Shown here one piece after another: positions 25,715 through 37,111 of a stretch of DNA of 64,000 bases. The stretch's first letter is position 1. Every line of letters starts with the position of its first letter. The notes under the pieces are model-generated. The model ran no database searches. It was not told the DNA's origin and saw nothing but the letters and a program-made list of their open reading frames with translations. A program made the position numbers and the translations under genes. This stretch comes from Nemopilema nomurai (taxonomy: Eukaryota > Cnidaria > Scyphozoa > Rhizostomeae > Rhizostomatidae): NCBI GenBank assembly GCA_003864495.1, contig ML133488.1:167818-231817 (forward strand), given 5' to 3'.

Positions 25715-28700
25715 TTATCTAATTAAAATTCTATTCTATATTTAGACATATTCTGCAACAACCCATTGAAAAGCGACTGATACACCCTTTGGTACTAAGT
25801 GTGAAGTAGTTGCGATCATGACAAAGAGAAAGGTGTGTCTTTGAAATGAACCATTTGCATATCAAAGTTATTTTAATTGGACTATTTCTTTCTATTCTTA
25901 TTAGTCAACAATTTTCCAAGCTTAAAATATGAATTAAAAGCCCCATGAGCAAGAAGTACTATTTATTGCATTGAAAGGTGTCAAGACAAGCACTATATAG
26001 CCCCAACCCCCTGAAACCCCTGCTGGGTCTGAAAAAATTAAACTTTTTTTGCCAGAAATGAAATCAGCGCCATCGAAAACCCCATGTCAAATAGCCTTTA
26101 TTTTCCCAAAATCCCCAGTTTTCGAAAAAAATTTCAGACAATGCCTGCCAAAATTGTTGGCACATTTGCGACAATTCTTTGACTCGCGTTCACTCATCCC
26201 CCTCCCCCCTTCGAACAATGTTGTGTTGCTGCTAAACGAAGCGTCGATTTTACACCAAACTTTTTCCCCAGATTGACTGAATGCTTTACTTTGTTACCAA
26301 CATTGTTTTAGGGGGAGAGGGGGATTAACAGCTTGTGGCGTGTCAAAGAAATGAAAAATACAAAAACCAGAGAAAATACTGAGGTGTTCCAAGGACTTTT
26401 GGCAGGCATTGTCTGAAATTTTTATTCAAAACTGTTAATAATGACCCCAAAACCAATATCAAACCATAGGTTTCGATGGCGCTGATCTCATTTTTCACGT
26501 TATTTTTTCAAAATTCCATGCCAGTTTTAAGCTATGGGGGTGTTCTTGATTGTTAAAGGAGTAAATACAATGACCCCCCTGAGATAAAGATACAATACCC
26601 CATCATCCATCAAAGAAACAAATCAGGAGCAAAAAATGATCTTTTTGGGTTGACACACGTTGTGGTTTGTATACTTGGGTTTTTGAGAAAAACACATCGT
26701 TCTAAGGAGACCGAACAACTGCAGTGAAATGGGGATTTTCTGTTATTTTGCTGGAAAGAGTGGATTTTCTTTGCAGACGTAATTAACTCAACTGCAGAAA
26801 TTTTACTAGCAGAAAAACTGTAAAATTGGCATGGAAAAGTGAACTTGTTATTTTCCCATGGAACGACACGCTGCCGCTTTTGGAGGGTGTTGTTGTTTGC
26901 TTTGCTCCCCCTAAAACCTCTTACAGCTTGGATATTTAGCTTTGCATCAACACTTCTGTCCTCGCTATCAAAAAAGCACCAAACTCCTTCATCTTTTGCT
27001 CCATACCGGATGATAGGGAGACAGAAGCAATGGTGGTTCGCTGCCGAGATTTAAAGTTCGGGTATCAGTCTGCAGAGCGCGTGCAGAAACTGGTTCCTTC
27101 CTGCGGGCATTGTTTTGCCAAAATTGCTTTGGAGTGACAGTGACATTGACTGTCATTAATGATCGGATGCTTTGTTTTTGTTTGGTCTACGATACTAGAT
27201 AGCTATTGTCTTCAATAATGGCATTCGCTATACAAAGACCCCCTAGGCAGTGGCAATGTCTCGAGCACATTCTTGTGCTGCGGTGCATCCCCGAATGGTC
27301 GTCCAAATGGTAAACCGTATGGTAAACCGTGGCACTTTTTCCCATTTATTCATCAGCACGTGAACTATTTGTTCCCATCTTTTTATAGAAAGTGGTGCTT
27401 TTCGAAACCTACCCAGACATGAAGGTTTCTTTAGAATATCTTCGCTTTGAGGAAAGAAATTTACGGAACTGTATGGTAAACCGTTGAAAATGAGAAAGCT
27501 TCTGAAGACATCAAATTTGAATTGCAAAAAGGGTAAACCGTGGACCATTTCTCGATTTTCTCGTTTCGCACTTATCAAAGCTACATCAAAGTTGACAATT
27601 ACCTTCATAAAAGCATTGCACCACTCCTTACCGAAAAAAAATTAATTTTCTCAAGTAAACAACAAAGTTATAAGCATTTTACAAATGGTAAACCGTGGGG
27701 TAAACCGTGGAGAACAGACACTTTTCAACTCGCGCCGTTGCTTGCTAGCAAACAAGCGGCTTTTTAGATGAAGATAAGCGCTACAAATAACGAATAGCAA
27801 ACTTAAATCAAATTGCGAAAGTTTTTTGATGAAAATAAATATTGTGTGCATGAGAAATTAAAGAATAAGTAGGAAAAATGAAACGTTTCTATGGTCACAT
27901 GGCTGTCGGTGCGGAGGAGCAGCACCATGGAACGATTCTATTCATCTACTTTTTTGGTTAGCGTTGCAATGCAAGAGCCATCAGTTAGTTTTAAGCATTA
28001 TAAAGTTCATCTATAACTTTGTTCTGTGTCCTTCGTTACGTACTACCATTTTCAGCGCTCGTGCATAGGTTTTATAGTTGAATCAATGGCAGAAGTACTG
28101 AAATTGGCAAGTGTCCTCAGTACCCTCTTCCTGAAGTCGTTGAAGTCCTCCTTCTCTATCCTTTCCCTAAGCGCTTCTTTAGTCATCTGTCGTTTTACGT
28201 TGTGAAATAAATTCTCTATTGGATTCAAATCTGGTGATCTCGGGGGTATTTTTACGACTTCTGCACCAATTTCATTCAATATATCTTTGGCTATTCTCCT
28301 GTTTTGACTTGGGTCATTATCCATTACAAAAGCAGTTTGTCCCTCTTTTTGAAATGAGCGCATTCTAATAATACATGCTTTAAAGTATTTCTGCAAACTT
28401 TGCAAACCACCTTCCATTCATCTTTTCGTATTCTTCGGCAATTACTACCCTTGAGGAAAATCCAACGCCCACCATGACATGCAACCTCCACCCCTCAGGT
28501 AGGCTTTTGCTTCCTTTCTTCGTATATCCCAGTCCCTCATTTGATTTTCTCCAGATTCTTCCACATGGCGTCAATGCATCATCTCTGTGAGGATTCTGTT
28601 TGTGTAAACATTGAATTGCATCCAGATAAATGAGAACTTCGTCGCTCAAAAACTCTTCATAATATGCCCAAAGCGTCTTTGCTTTCTATCTGCAGGCGAT

Positions 28701-28750
28701 AAAGCTCCTTTACGACTCAGTCGCAAACACTTGTATTCTGCTTGATTCAG
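25670..28750. repeat. Array unit in right block (first full unit)
   Basis: Full unit of 3081 bp. It shares variants with the partial unit to its left, for example GCGGTGCATCC near 27281 and one C fewer in the run near 27340, so these two are a sub-lineage. It carries the four-A version of the run in the transposase remnant. Confidence 0.95.
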
Positions 28751-28795
28751 TACCCTAACCGTGGCATTTATACTTTTTTGGATTAGAGACACGTG
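28052..28795 (-). pseudogene. Tc1/IS630-type transposase remnant, right block copy 2
   Basis: An A run near 28326 is four bases instead of five. This joins FQKEGQTAFVMDNDPSQN into one frame with the upstream QSLQKYFKACIIRMRS segment. That reading looks more like the family's true sequence than the five-A frame, so the four-A form may be ancestral. A frameshift to the first-Asp piece (28380-28649) still remains. Confidence 0.9.
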
Positions 28796-31700
28796 TTATC
28801 TAATTAAAATTCTATTCTATATTTAGACATATTCTGCAACAACCCATTGAAAAGCGACTGATACACCCTTTGGTACTAAGTGTGAAGTAGTTGCGATCAT
28901 GACAAAGAGAAAGGTGTGTCTTTGAAATGAACCATTTGCATATCAAAGTTATTTTAATTGGACTATTTCTTTCTATTCTTATTAGTCAACAATTTTCCAA
29001 GCTTAAAATATGAATTAAAAGCCCCATGAGCAAGAAGTACTATTTATTGCATTGAAAGGTGTCAAGACAAGCACTATATAGCCCCAACCCCCTGAAACCC
29101 CTGCTGGGTCTGAAAAAATTAAACTTTTTTTGCCAGAAATGAAATCAGCGCCATCGAAAACCCCATGTCAAATAGCCTTTATTTTCCCAAAATCCCCAGT
29201 TTTCGAAAAAAATTTCAGACAATGCCTGCCAAAATTGTTGGCACATTTGCGACAATTCTTTGACTCGCGTTCACTCATCCCCTCCCCCCTTCGAACAATG
29301 TTGTGTTGCTGCTAAACGAAGCGTCGATTTTACACCAAACTTTTTCCCCAGATTGACTGAATGCTTTACTTTGTTACCAACATTGTTTTAGGGGGGAGAG
29401 GGGGATTAACAGCTTGTGGCGTGTCAAAGAAATGAAAAATACAAAAACCAGAGAAAATACTGAGGTGTTCCAAGGACTTTTGGCAGGCATTGTCTGAAAT
29501 TTTTATTCAAAACTGTTAATAATGACCCCAAAACCATTATCAAACCATAGGTTTTCGATGGCGCTGATCTCATTTTTCACGTTATTTTTTCAAAATTCCA
29601 TGCCAGTTTTAAGCTATGGGGGTGTTCTTGATTGTTAAAGGAGTAAATACAATGACCCCCCTGAGATAAAGATACAATACCCCATCATCCATCAAAGAAA
29701 CAAATCAGGAGCAAAAAATGATCTTTTTGGGTTGACACACGTTGTGGTTTGTATACTTGGGTTTTTTGAGAAAAACACATCGTTCTAAGGAGACCGAACA
29801 ACTGCAGTGAAATGGGGATTTTCTGTTATTTTGCTGGAAAGAGTGGATTTTCTTTGCAGACGTAATTAACTCAACTGCAGAAATTTTACTAGCAGAAAAA
29901 CTGTAAAATTGGCATGGAAAAGTGAACTTGTTATTTTCCCATGGAACGACACGCTGCCGCTTTTGGAGGGTGTTGTTGTTTGCTTTGCTCCCCCTAAAAC
30001 CTCTTACAGCTTGGATATTTAGCTTTGCATCAACACTTCTGTCCTCGCTATCAAAAAAGCACCAAACTCCTTCATCTTTTGCTCCATACCGGATGATAGG
30101 GAGACAGAAGCAATGGTGGTTCGCTGCCGAGATTTAAAGTTCGGGTATCAGTCTGCAGAGCGCGTGCAGAAACTGGTTCCTTCCTGCGGGCATTGTTTTG
30201 CCAAAATTGCTTTGGAGTGACAGTGACATTGACTGTCATTAATGATCGGATGCTTTGTTTTTGTTTGGTCTACGATACTAGATAGCTATTGTCTTCAATA
30301 ATGGCATTCGCTATACAAAGACCCCCTAGGCAGTGGCAATGTCTCGAGCACATTCTTGTGCTGCGATGCATCCCCGAATGGTCGTCCAAATGGTAAACCG
30401 TATGGTAAACCGTGGCACTTTTTCCCCATTTATTCATCAGCACGTGAACTATTTGTTCCCATCTTTTTATAGAAGTGGTGCTTTTACGAAACCTACCCAG
30501 ACATGAAGGTTTCTTTAGAATATCTTCGCTTTGAGGAAAGAAATTTACGGAACTGTATGGTAAACCGTTGAAAATGAGAAAGCTTCTGAAGACATCAAAT
30601 TTGAATTGCAAAAAGGGTAAACCGTGGACCATTTCTCGATTTTCTCGTTTCGCACTTATCAAAGCTACATCAAAGTTGACAATTACCTTCATAAAAGCAT
30701 TGCACCACTCCTTACCGAAAAAAAATTAATTTTCTCAAGTAAACAACAAAGTTATAAGCATTTTACAAATGGTAAACCGTGGGGTAAACCGTGGAGAACA
30801 GACACTTTTCAACTCGCGCCGTTGCTTGCTAGCAAACAAGCGGCTTTTTAGATGAAGATAAGCGCTACAAATAACGAATAGCAAACTTAAATCAAATTGC
30901 GAAAGTTTTTTGATGAAAATAAATATTGTGTGCATGAGAAATTAAAGAATAAGTAGGAAAAATGAAACGTTTCTATGGTCACATGGCTGTCGGTGCGGAG
31001 GAGCAGCACCATGGAACGATTCTATTCATCTACTTTTTTGGTTAGCGTTGCAATGCAAGAGCCATCAGTTAGTTTTAAGCATTATAAAGTTCATCTATAA
31101 CTTTGTTCTGTGTCCTTCGTTACGTACTACCATTTTCAGCGCTCGTGCATAGGTTTTATAGTTGAATCAATGGCAGAAGTACTGAAATTGGCAAGTGTCC
31201 TCAGTACCCTCTTCCTGAAGTCGTTGAAGTCCTCCTTCTCTATCCTTTCCCTAAGCGCTTCTTTAGTCATCTGTCGTTTTACGTTGTGAAATAAATTCTC
31301 TATTGGATTCAAATCTGGTGATCTCGGGGGTATTTTTACGACTTCTGCACCAATTTCATTCAATATATCTTTGGCTATTCTCCTGTTTTGACTTGGGTCA
31401 TTATCCATTACAAAAGCAGTTTGTCCCTCTTTTTGAAATGAGCGCATTCTAATAATACATGCTTTAAAGTATTTCTGCAAACTTTGCAAACCACCTTCCA
31501 TTCATCTTTTCGTATTCTTCGGCAATTACTACCCTTGAGGAAAATCCAACGCCCACCATGACATGCAACCTCCACCCCTCAGGTAGGCTTTTGCTTCCTT
31601 TCTTCGTATATCCCAGTCCCTCATTTGATTTTCTCCAGATTCTTCCACATGGCGTCAATGCATCATCTCTGTGAGGATTCTGTTTGTGTAAACATTGAAT

Positions 31701-31834
31701 TGCATCCAGATAAATGAGAACTTCGTCGCTCAAAAACTCTTCATAATATGCCCAAAGCGTCTTTGCTTTCTATCTGCAGGCGATAAAGCTCCTTTACGAC
31801 TCAGTCGCAAACACTTATATTCTGCTTGATTCAG
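28751..31834. repeat. Array unit in right block (second full unit)
   Basis: Full unit of 3084 bp, polypyrimidine tract C4-T-C6 as in unit 3, with the four-A run in the transposase remnant shared with the unit to its left. Confidence 0.95.
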
Positions 31835-31879
31835 TACCCTAACCGTGGCATTTATACTTTTTTGGATTAGAGACACGTG
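31136..31879 (-). pseudogene. Tc1/IS630-type transposase remnant, right block copy 3
   Basis: Carries the same four-A run as the copy to its left, so 31136-31501 is open through FVMDNDPSQN and PDLNPIE. The first-Asp piece lies at 31464-31733 in another frame. Confidence 0.9.
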
Positions 31880-32581
31880 TTATCTAATTAAAATTCTATT
31901 CTATATTTAGACATATTCTGCAACAACCCATTGAAAAGCGACTGATACACCCTTTGGTACTAAGTGTGAAGTAGTTGCGATCATGACAAAGAGAAAGGTG
32001 TGTCTTTGAAATGAACCATTTGCATATCAAAGTTATTTTAATTGGACTATTTCTTTCTATTCTTATTAGTCAACAATTTTCCAAGCTTAAAATATGAATT
32101 AAAAGCCCCATGAGCAAGAAGTACTATTTATTGCATTGAAAGGTGTCAAGACAAGCACTATATAGCCCCAACCCCCTGAAACCCCTGCTGGGTCTGAAAA
32201 AATTAAACTTTTTTTGCCAGAAATGAAATCAGCGCCATCGAAAACCCCATGTCAAATAGCCTTTATTTTCCCAAAATCCCCAGTTTTCGAAAAAAATTTC
32301 AGACAATGCCTGCCAAAATTGTTGGCACATTTGCGACAATTCTTTGACTCGCGTTCACTCATCCCCCTCCCCCCCTTCGAACAATGTTGTGTTGCTGCTA
32401 AACGAAGCGTCGATTTTACACCAAACTTTTTCCCCAGATTGACTGAATGCTTTACTTTGTTACCAACATTGTTTTAGGGGGGAAGAGGGGGATTAACAGC
32501 TTGTGGCGTGTCAAAGAAATGAAAAATACAAAAACCAGAGAAAATACTGAGGTGTTCCAAGGACTTTTGGCAGGCATTGTA

Positions 32582-34811
32582 CATCATAATATTTATTTGA
32601 TTAAGAAGTTTCCATAGTCTATACAAAAATGCACCAGCATTTTGAGCCTCTAAAAGGAATAGCAATTCAGACTTTTATCCATTAAATACGGCTGGACATA
32701 ACAATATGTTTGTTGGATAACTAAAGACTTGATTGAAAACAAGAGTATGCAACAAGAAAGCCAAAAGGGTTTTACTGGCAGTTGAATGTAACGACAGAAG
32801 ACCGTGAATTTTTTGTTAGCTTTTGAGACTCGTAATTATGCATCCCAAGTTTGTGCGTATGGAAAAGGAAAACAGTAGTTGCTTTACATTTTTTAACTGC
32901 GAGTTATAGTGCTTTTTTCTCTGTAAGAATGTTAAACTTTGAATTTTATGTGGCAATAGAATTAGGTTTGAAGTTGGCACCCTGAACACTAATGTTGACT
33001 TTCAAGCGCCATCGAATGGAGTATAGATCTGTAGAAACGAATTGGGTTTGGGTTTCTACCGATTTATATCGATTAATGTAATGACAAATTTGCTGACGAG
33101 TGATGAAAAAAGATGATGAAATGAGGATAGAATAGTCTAGACTAATGAGCGATAAAAGATGTGTCAGTATGACACGGTGTGACATTGGAAAGTAGACCAA
33201 GATCATGGTTTATTCTCTTATCTTCTCACTGCTTACTTCATGCAAAAATATTGAAGTGGCACCTTGGAAGTCTATTCTTTATGTTACAAATGGACACTTT
33301 TGGATGCCAATGAAACCTCTACAGAAACTCACTTTGAAAATTCCAAAGTCATTAAATAATAGTTACCGATAATCCAAAGCTCTTCCGGGTAAATATTTAC
33401 AAATGTTAAAAAACAGCAATGATATCCCATGAAGCTAAGAGAAAGGTAGCCGTTCTGTCATCTGCTTCGATTGAGTTGAAGCTGTTAGTTCGTATCACCC
33501 TCTCTTGGAAAGCATCCAAGGCCTGGTTTTGTATTCTACTTTGTATTTCATGACATCAAGAATCTTCTTCAAGTGCTTTGTCCAAGGTTTGGTTTTCGTT
33601 GTTTCTCAGATTGTCGAGAGCTTGTCACTTACATATTTCTTACTTAAAATTTTTAATCAATTTAATGTTATTCCATTTGGTTACAATGGTTTATCAAAAG
33701 CAACTAACTCCATATTTATGATTATATGTTGAACATCGCCATCTCCCTTTGATAATAAAAGTCATGGTCATATTGAATGGTAAGAAATACAAAAAAATAT
33801 GACGTATGAATAATCATTAATAATATATATACATCGTTCTATAGCCAACGCATCGATCAATTGTGGTTAGACATTACTATAAAATCAATTTTTCAATCTT
33901 TTGCGGCATATTACTTTTTGTAATTTTTAGATTTCCTTACTATAAAATGACATCTCTTATCTTAAGCAGCTTAATTTTTCCTTTAATCTCAAGGTCTAAG
34001 CAAAACGTGAATTGTCCGTGAATATTAATTGTCCCATTTAATAGTGTGGAAGTGTTTGCGTGTGTTGGTTTAGGGAGGGGTCGGGAGTTGGTTCATGCAG
34101 ACTTGCAAACGTTTTAGCTGCTCGGAAAAGGTGGCACATAATCTTCTATTGGGTGTGATTGGCACCATAATGCGCTTTGATGTGATTGAAAAGTTTAGAT
34201 TGAAGCCTATCGGTAATTTTCGTTTGCTGTAAACAATCGGACCCCTAATAATATCCTGTGGTACATTCCTGGTAATTCAGAAGAAAGTTTCTCCAGCTAA
34301 CCGCCTTTGACTTGTCCTGCAAACATGTTGGCTGCCTTTGCCGGAAATAGAGGAAAATCTTCTTTGAGTTCTGCTTCCAACAATATTTGTATTTACTAAG
34401 GACTAAGAAAGCAGCTGCAGATCTTACTTTGACAATCTAGAATCTCTCCACCAAATAATCTACATGAAGACATGTAGGAAGAAAAGGTCTCATCGAGAAC
34501 AAAGCCACTGCAACTAAACAGAATATGAAAATAAACACAACTGATTATAGTCACACCAACTAATTACAAGGATTTTCGCTTAGTTCAAAGTTCAACTTCA
34601 CGTGCAAGAATCCGTTTCTTACTTATGATGTAAAAGCTTATTTCTCGCTATATTTCTGCTATTTTCTATGTATTGTTTTTTATGTCATTCTGTAGTGGAA
34701 CCTTTTTGAGTGAGGTGGGGACTAATCTCTCAAAAATCAACTACTGTTTTCCGAATTTTGAACAACCGGTGGTTACAAATTTTGGCTGGCCCTAAAATGA
34801 AAGATACTAAC
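32582..34811. other. Remnant of ODC intron 1 beside the array
   Basis: Corresponds to intron 1 of ODC genes 1 and 2. In those genes exon 2 follows within about 0.3 kb to the left of the TACATCATAAT landmark. Here the array block begins at that landmark, so no downstream exons exist. It holds the conserved 132-bp block at 33491-33622; nothing else was recognised. Confidence 0.7.
33491..33622. other. Conserved 132-bp block in ODC intron 1 (segment 1 copy)
   Basis: Only about two positions differ among the three copies, while sequence around it differs much more, even in the diverged segment 2. It is open on both strands. The plus strand reads SYHPLLESIQGLVLYSTLYF and onward. The minus strand reads TKPWTKHLKKILDVMKYKVE and ends at a stop. 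A one-base deletion just upstream breaks the plus-strand frame in this copy only. It could be an exon of an unrecognised gene or a regulatory element. Confidence 0.5.
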
Positions 34812-34913
34812 CTGGGTCAGAAGCATTTCCTTTTTGGTGGTAAAGAGATCCTGCAGGTTGAAATCGTCTTCAACCACCTCGACGGAGCAGTTTTCGGCAA
34901 ACTTGTGGGCCAT
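34812..34913 (-). pseudogene. Orphan ODC exon 1 (gene 0)
   Basis: Coding part of a first exon: 34 codons from MAHKFAENC to MLLTQ, followed by the donor GTTAGTATC. It corresponds codon for codon to exon 1 of ODC genes 1 and 2 (46000-46101 and 59899-60000), with a few substitutions such as FNLQ for FKLQ. All downstream exons expected to its left are absent because the array block starts at 32579. It is the head of an ODC gene cut in its first intron. Confidence 0.85.
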
Positions 34914-36453
34914 GCTGTGCAGAGTTTGTAGATCACTGTCAGGAATGGAAAGGCACTCAACTTACGGCTTGGTGCGCCCAACTGTGGCTCACTGGTCTCA
35001 TTCTCAGACTTCCCTAGGCCATTTTACCAAGCACTCTTATGCAATGTTTCTGGTTCTTTATCTTTAACTTCTTTATCTTTTACCTTTTGATGTTATATAA
35101 TTTGGCTGTTGCAGATAGAAAGATACGACAATAGATACCTTATCTATGCACAGACCCAGATTCATTGGCATTTTACCAACAACTCTTATGCAATGTTTCT
35201 GGTTTACCTACTTCTTTATCTTTTCTCTATTGTCACATTAGCCCTTGTTCCCATTTATTTTCTCGATATTTTTTTCCTTGCGTCGCAACATCCCTTATCG
35301 GTTCACTGCTCAGCTACTTTTCCGACTTGGTCATGCTGATTCTCGTCTCCACATTCTTTTACGCAACAACCTCTCTCCGGTACCTTTCTTTTTTTATTCC
35401 TTGACTGTACTCTGACTAACTGTTTTTCTTATATTTTCCCATGCACACCTTTCCTGTTTTTAATAATTTAATTGGCTAGATTGTAATTCGCTTTCCGTAG
35501 AATTTCATATATCAATCGTAGATATATGTAGATAACTGATTCACTTCTACGCGATCAGCTAGAGTGACTTCCATATTCTCTTTCGGGAGTTTATGTTATT
35601 GGAATTATTATAACTTGTTGAATTATACAAGTTGCACTTATTTGACCGCTCGAAGTCTTCCGCCATCACACTATTGATATTATATAATTTGTCTGTCGCA
35701 GATAGTAAGAAATGACAATAAAGACCTTGCTTAATGTGAAAGCCGGTTGGATTTAAGTACGCTCCGATTTAGCTTTTGGACTCTGTCCACATGTCCATGT
35801 CCCATCTTTCATGTCGCCAACTGTGGCCATTCTCTGATGATGCAAAGACATGCAAAGACAGAGTGGCATCCGTCTACTATGAACAACTTCCGGTTAGAGA
35901 CAGAAATCTCTATAACTGAATACTGACTCTTGCAAACGACACGGAACAAGAAGATCCTTTCCCGCTAGAGAGTCGCTGGATTGACGATATAGCAAGACCT
36001 CTCCAATGGCAAATCAAAACCCAGGCAATTCGGAGTACCACATACGCTGGTCACTGACATACGCATCTGTCGGCTTCAAAGAACCAGTTTTCATAATCAC
36101 CCTAACTGCTGTAAAAGGTGACCGTTGATGAAAATTTATTTCATTTGAAAGGAAACCAAAAGGTTTCCTTGAAAAAAGTACAACGCAAGACTTATATGTT
36201 CTTTCTACTCAAGTTCTGAATCAATTTGAAGCCCAGATACAGATATTTGACCAAATTATATTTAGGTTGTCCCCGCTTATGTCGAGATTATCGTAGGATT
36301 CCCAATGATGTCCATATGATGTTTTTAAAAACAATTCGAGAAACCAAGAATCAAGATTTTCGTCTTGGCTACATTAAGGAACGTTAATATCCTTGCAGCC
36401 AAATCCACAGCCTCTTAAGGTTACGAGCTCACAAGGTTTACAAGCTCAGAAGC
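34914..36453. other. Upstream region of orphan ODC exon, with insertion and duplications
   Basis: Shares its sequence with 60023-60877 of segment 3 but is longer by roughly 0.6 kb. The extra part carries two direct-repeat pairs: 35019-35058 with 35167-35206, and 35089-35141 with 35676-35728. A relic matching the 50-codon frame at 60305-60454 begins at 35863 but meets a stop after 18 codons. No promoter element was identified. Confidence 0.5.
35089..35728. repeat. Insertion flanked by ~53-bp direct repeats
   Basis: The stretch 35089-35141 (GATGTTATATAATTTGGCTG and on) resembles 35676-35728 (GATATTATATAATTTGTCTG and on). The sequence between them is absent from segment 3, where only a single short remnant of the repeat is seen near 60170. 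It fits an insertion or an imperfect local duplication specific to segment 1. Confidence 0.55.
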
Positions 36454-37111
36454 CAGGGGCGGATCCAGACGTTAGCAACCTTTGCGCGAGCATAAGTCAG
36501 ATTTTCTCAAACAATTTCCTTTTGCATCAATTAACGTCATTAAGTGCCACAAACATTCTTCCTGTTCTCTGGAATTTCATCACAACATATTCCCGCTATT
36601 GCTGTTGCTTCGTTCGTCAAGCCAATGGCAGGAAAGTTGAGCTATGCTAAATTTGGCGCGAGCATAGGTGAAATTTGAACTGTCGAATACGAAGCCGAGT
36701 TGACCTATGCAATTGTGCTAGAAAGTGTCCAATAAAATCCAGTGCAGACTCAAATAGCCAATCAAGATACAAGTTGACCTATGCAATTGTTGTTTAACTG
36801 TCCAATAAACAGATAGACTGACCTATGCAATTGTATTCGCCACCGCTGTCGCGTTCAATCTTGAAAGTGTCAACAATAGCCCTTGCGATTTCCGTTCTGT
36901 GAATGTGATGCATTCCTAACAGAAAACAGGGATCAAAGCCTTGTTAGATTTTATTATATGATTTTAGTGCTGACCACTAACAAAAATTTTGATCATAAAT
37001 AGTATTCACATAAGAGGGGTGTGGCCTTCATTTTGGACAGCCTGAAGGGCGTGGCTCTAAAAAATTTCCCTTTCTTTGCTGTAGTCAGAATTTCCCCTGA
37101 ATCCGCCCCTG
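36454..37111. mobile_element. MITE with CAGGGGCGGATCCAG ends (segment 1)
   Basis: 658 bp with 15-bp terminal inverted repeats, CAGGGGCGGATCCAG at the left and CTGAATCCGCCCCTG at the right (one mismatch). Segment 2 has the empty site near 51220 (CTCAGAAGCAATAAGCAG). The filled flanks, GAAGC and GAAGT, suggest a target duplication of up to 5 bp, so the superfamily is left open. Inside are three copies of TGACCTATGCAATTGT at 36701, 36775 and 36819. No transposase is encoded, so it is non-autonomous. Confidence 0.8.

Larger units (their letters stand above)
23057..32579. mobile_element. TIR-bounded second block of the tandem array
   Basis: The same unit resumes here: partial unit 23057-25669, full units 25670-28750 (3081 bp) and 28751-31834 (3084 bp), partial unit 31835-32579. 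The block begins CAATGCCTGCCAAAA and ends TTTTGGCAGGCATTG, which are perfect inverted repeats. TA lies immediately outside both ends (23055-23056 and 32580-32581). In the intact unit these ends are interior points of the two 25-bp hairpin arms (unit positions 470 and 745), so the block is trimmed at the same base on both arms. TA flanks fit Tc1/mariner-type insertion. The left flank is OTC-locus DNA and the right flank is ODC-locus DNA. Confidence 0.75.

Noticed and set aside
36393..36650. Plus-strand frame MQPNPQPLK..., also at 60817
   Set aside because: It spans the MITE boundary, is absent from the empty site, and has no protein motif.
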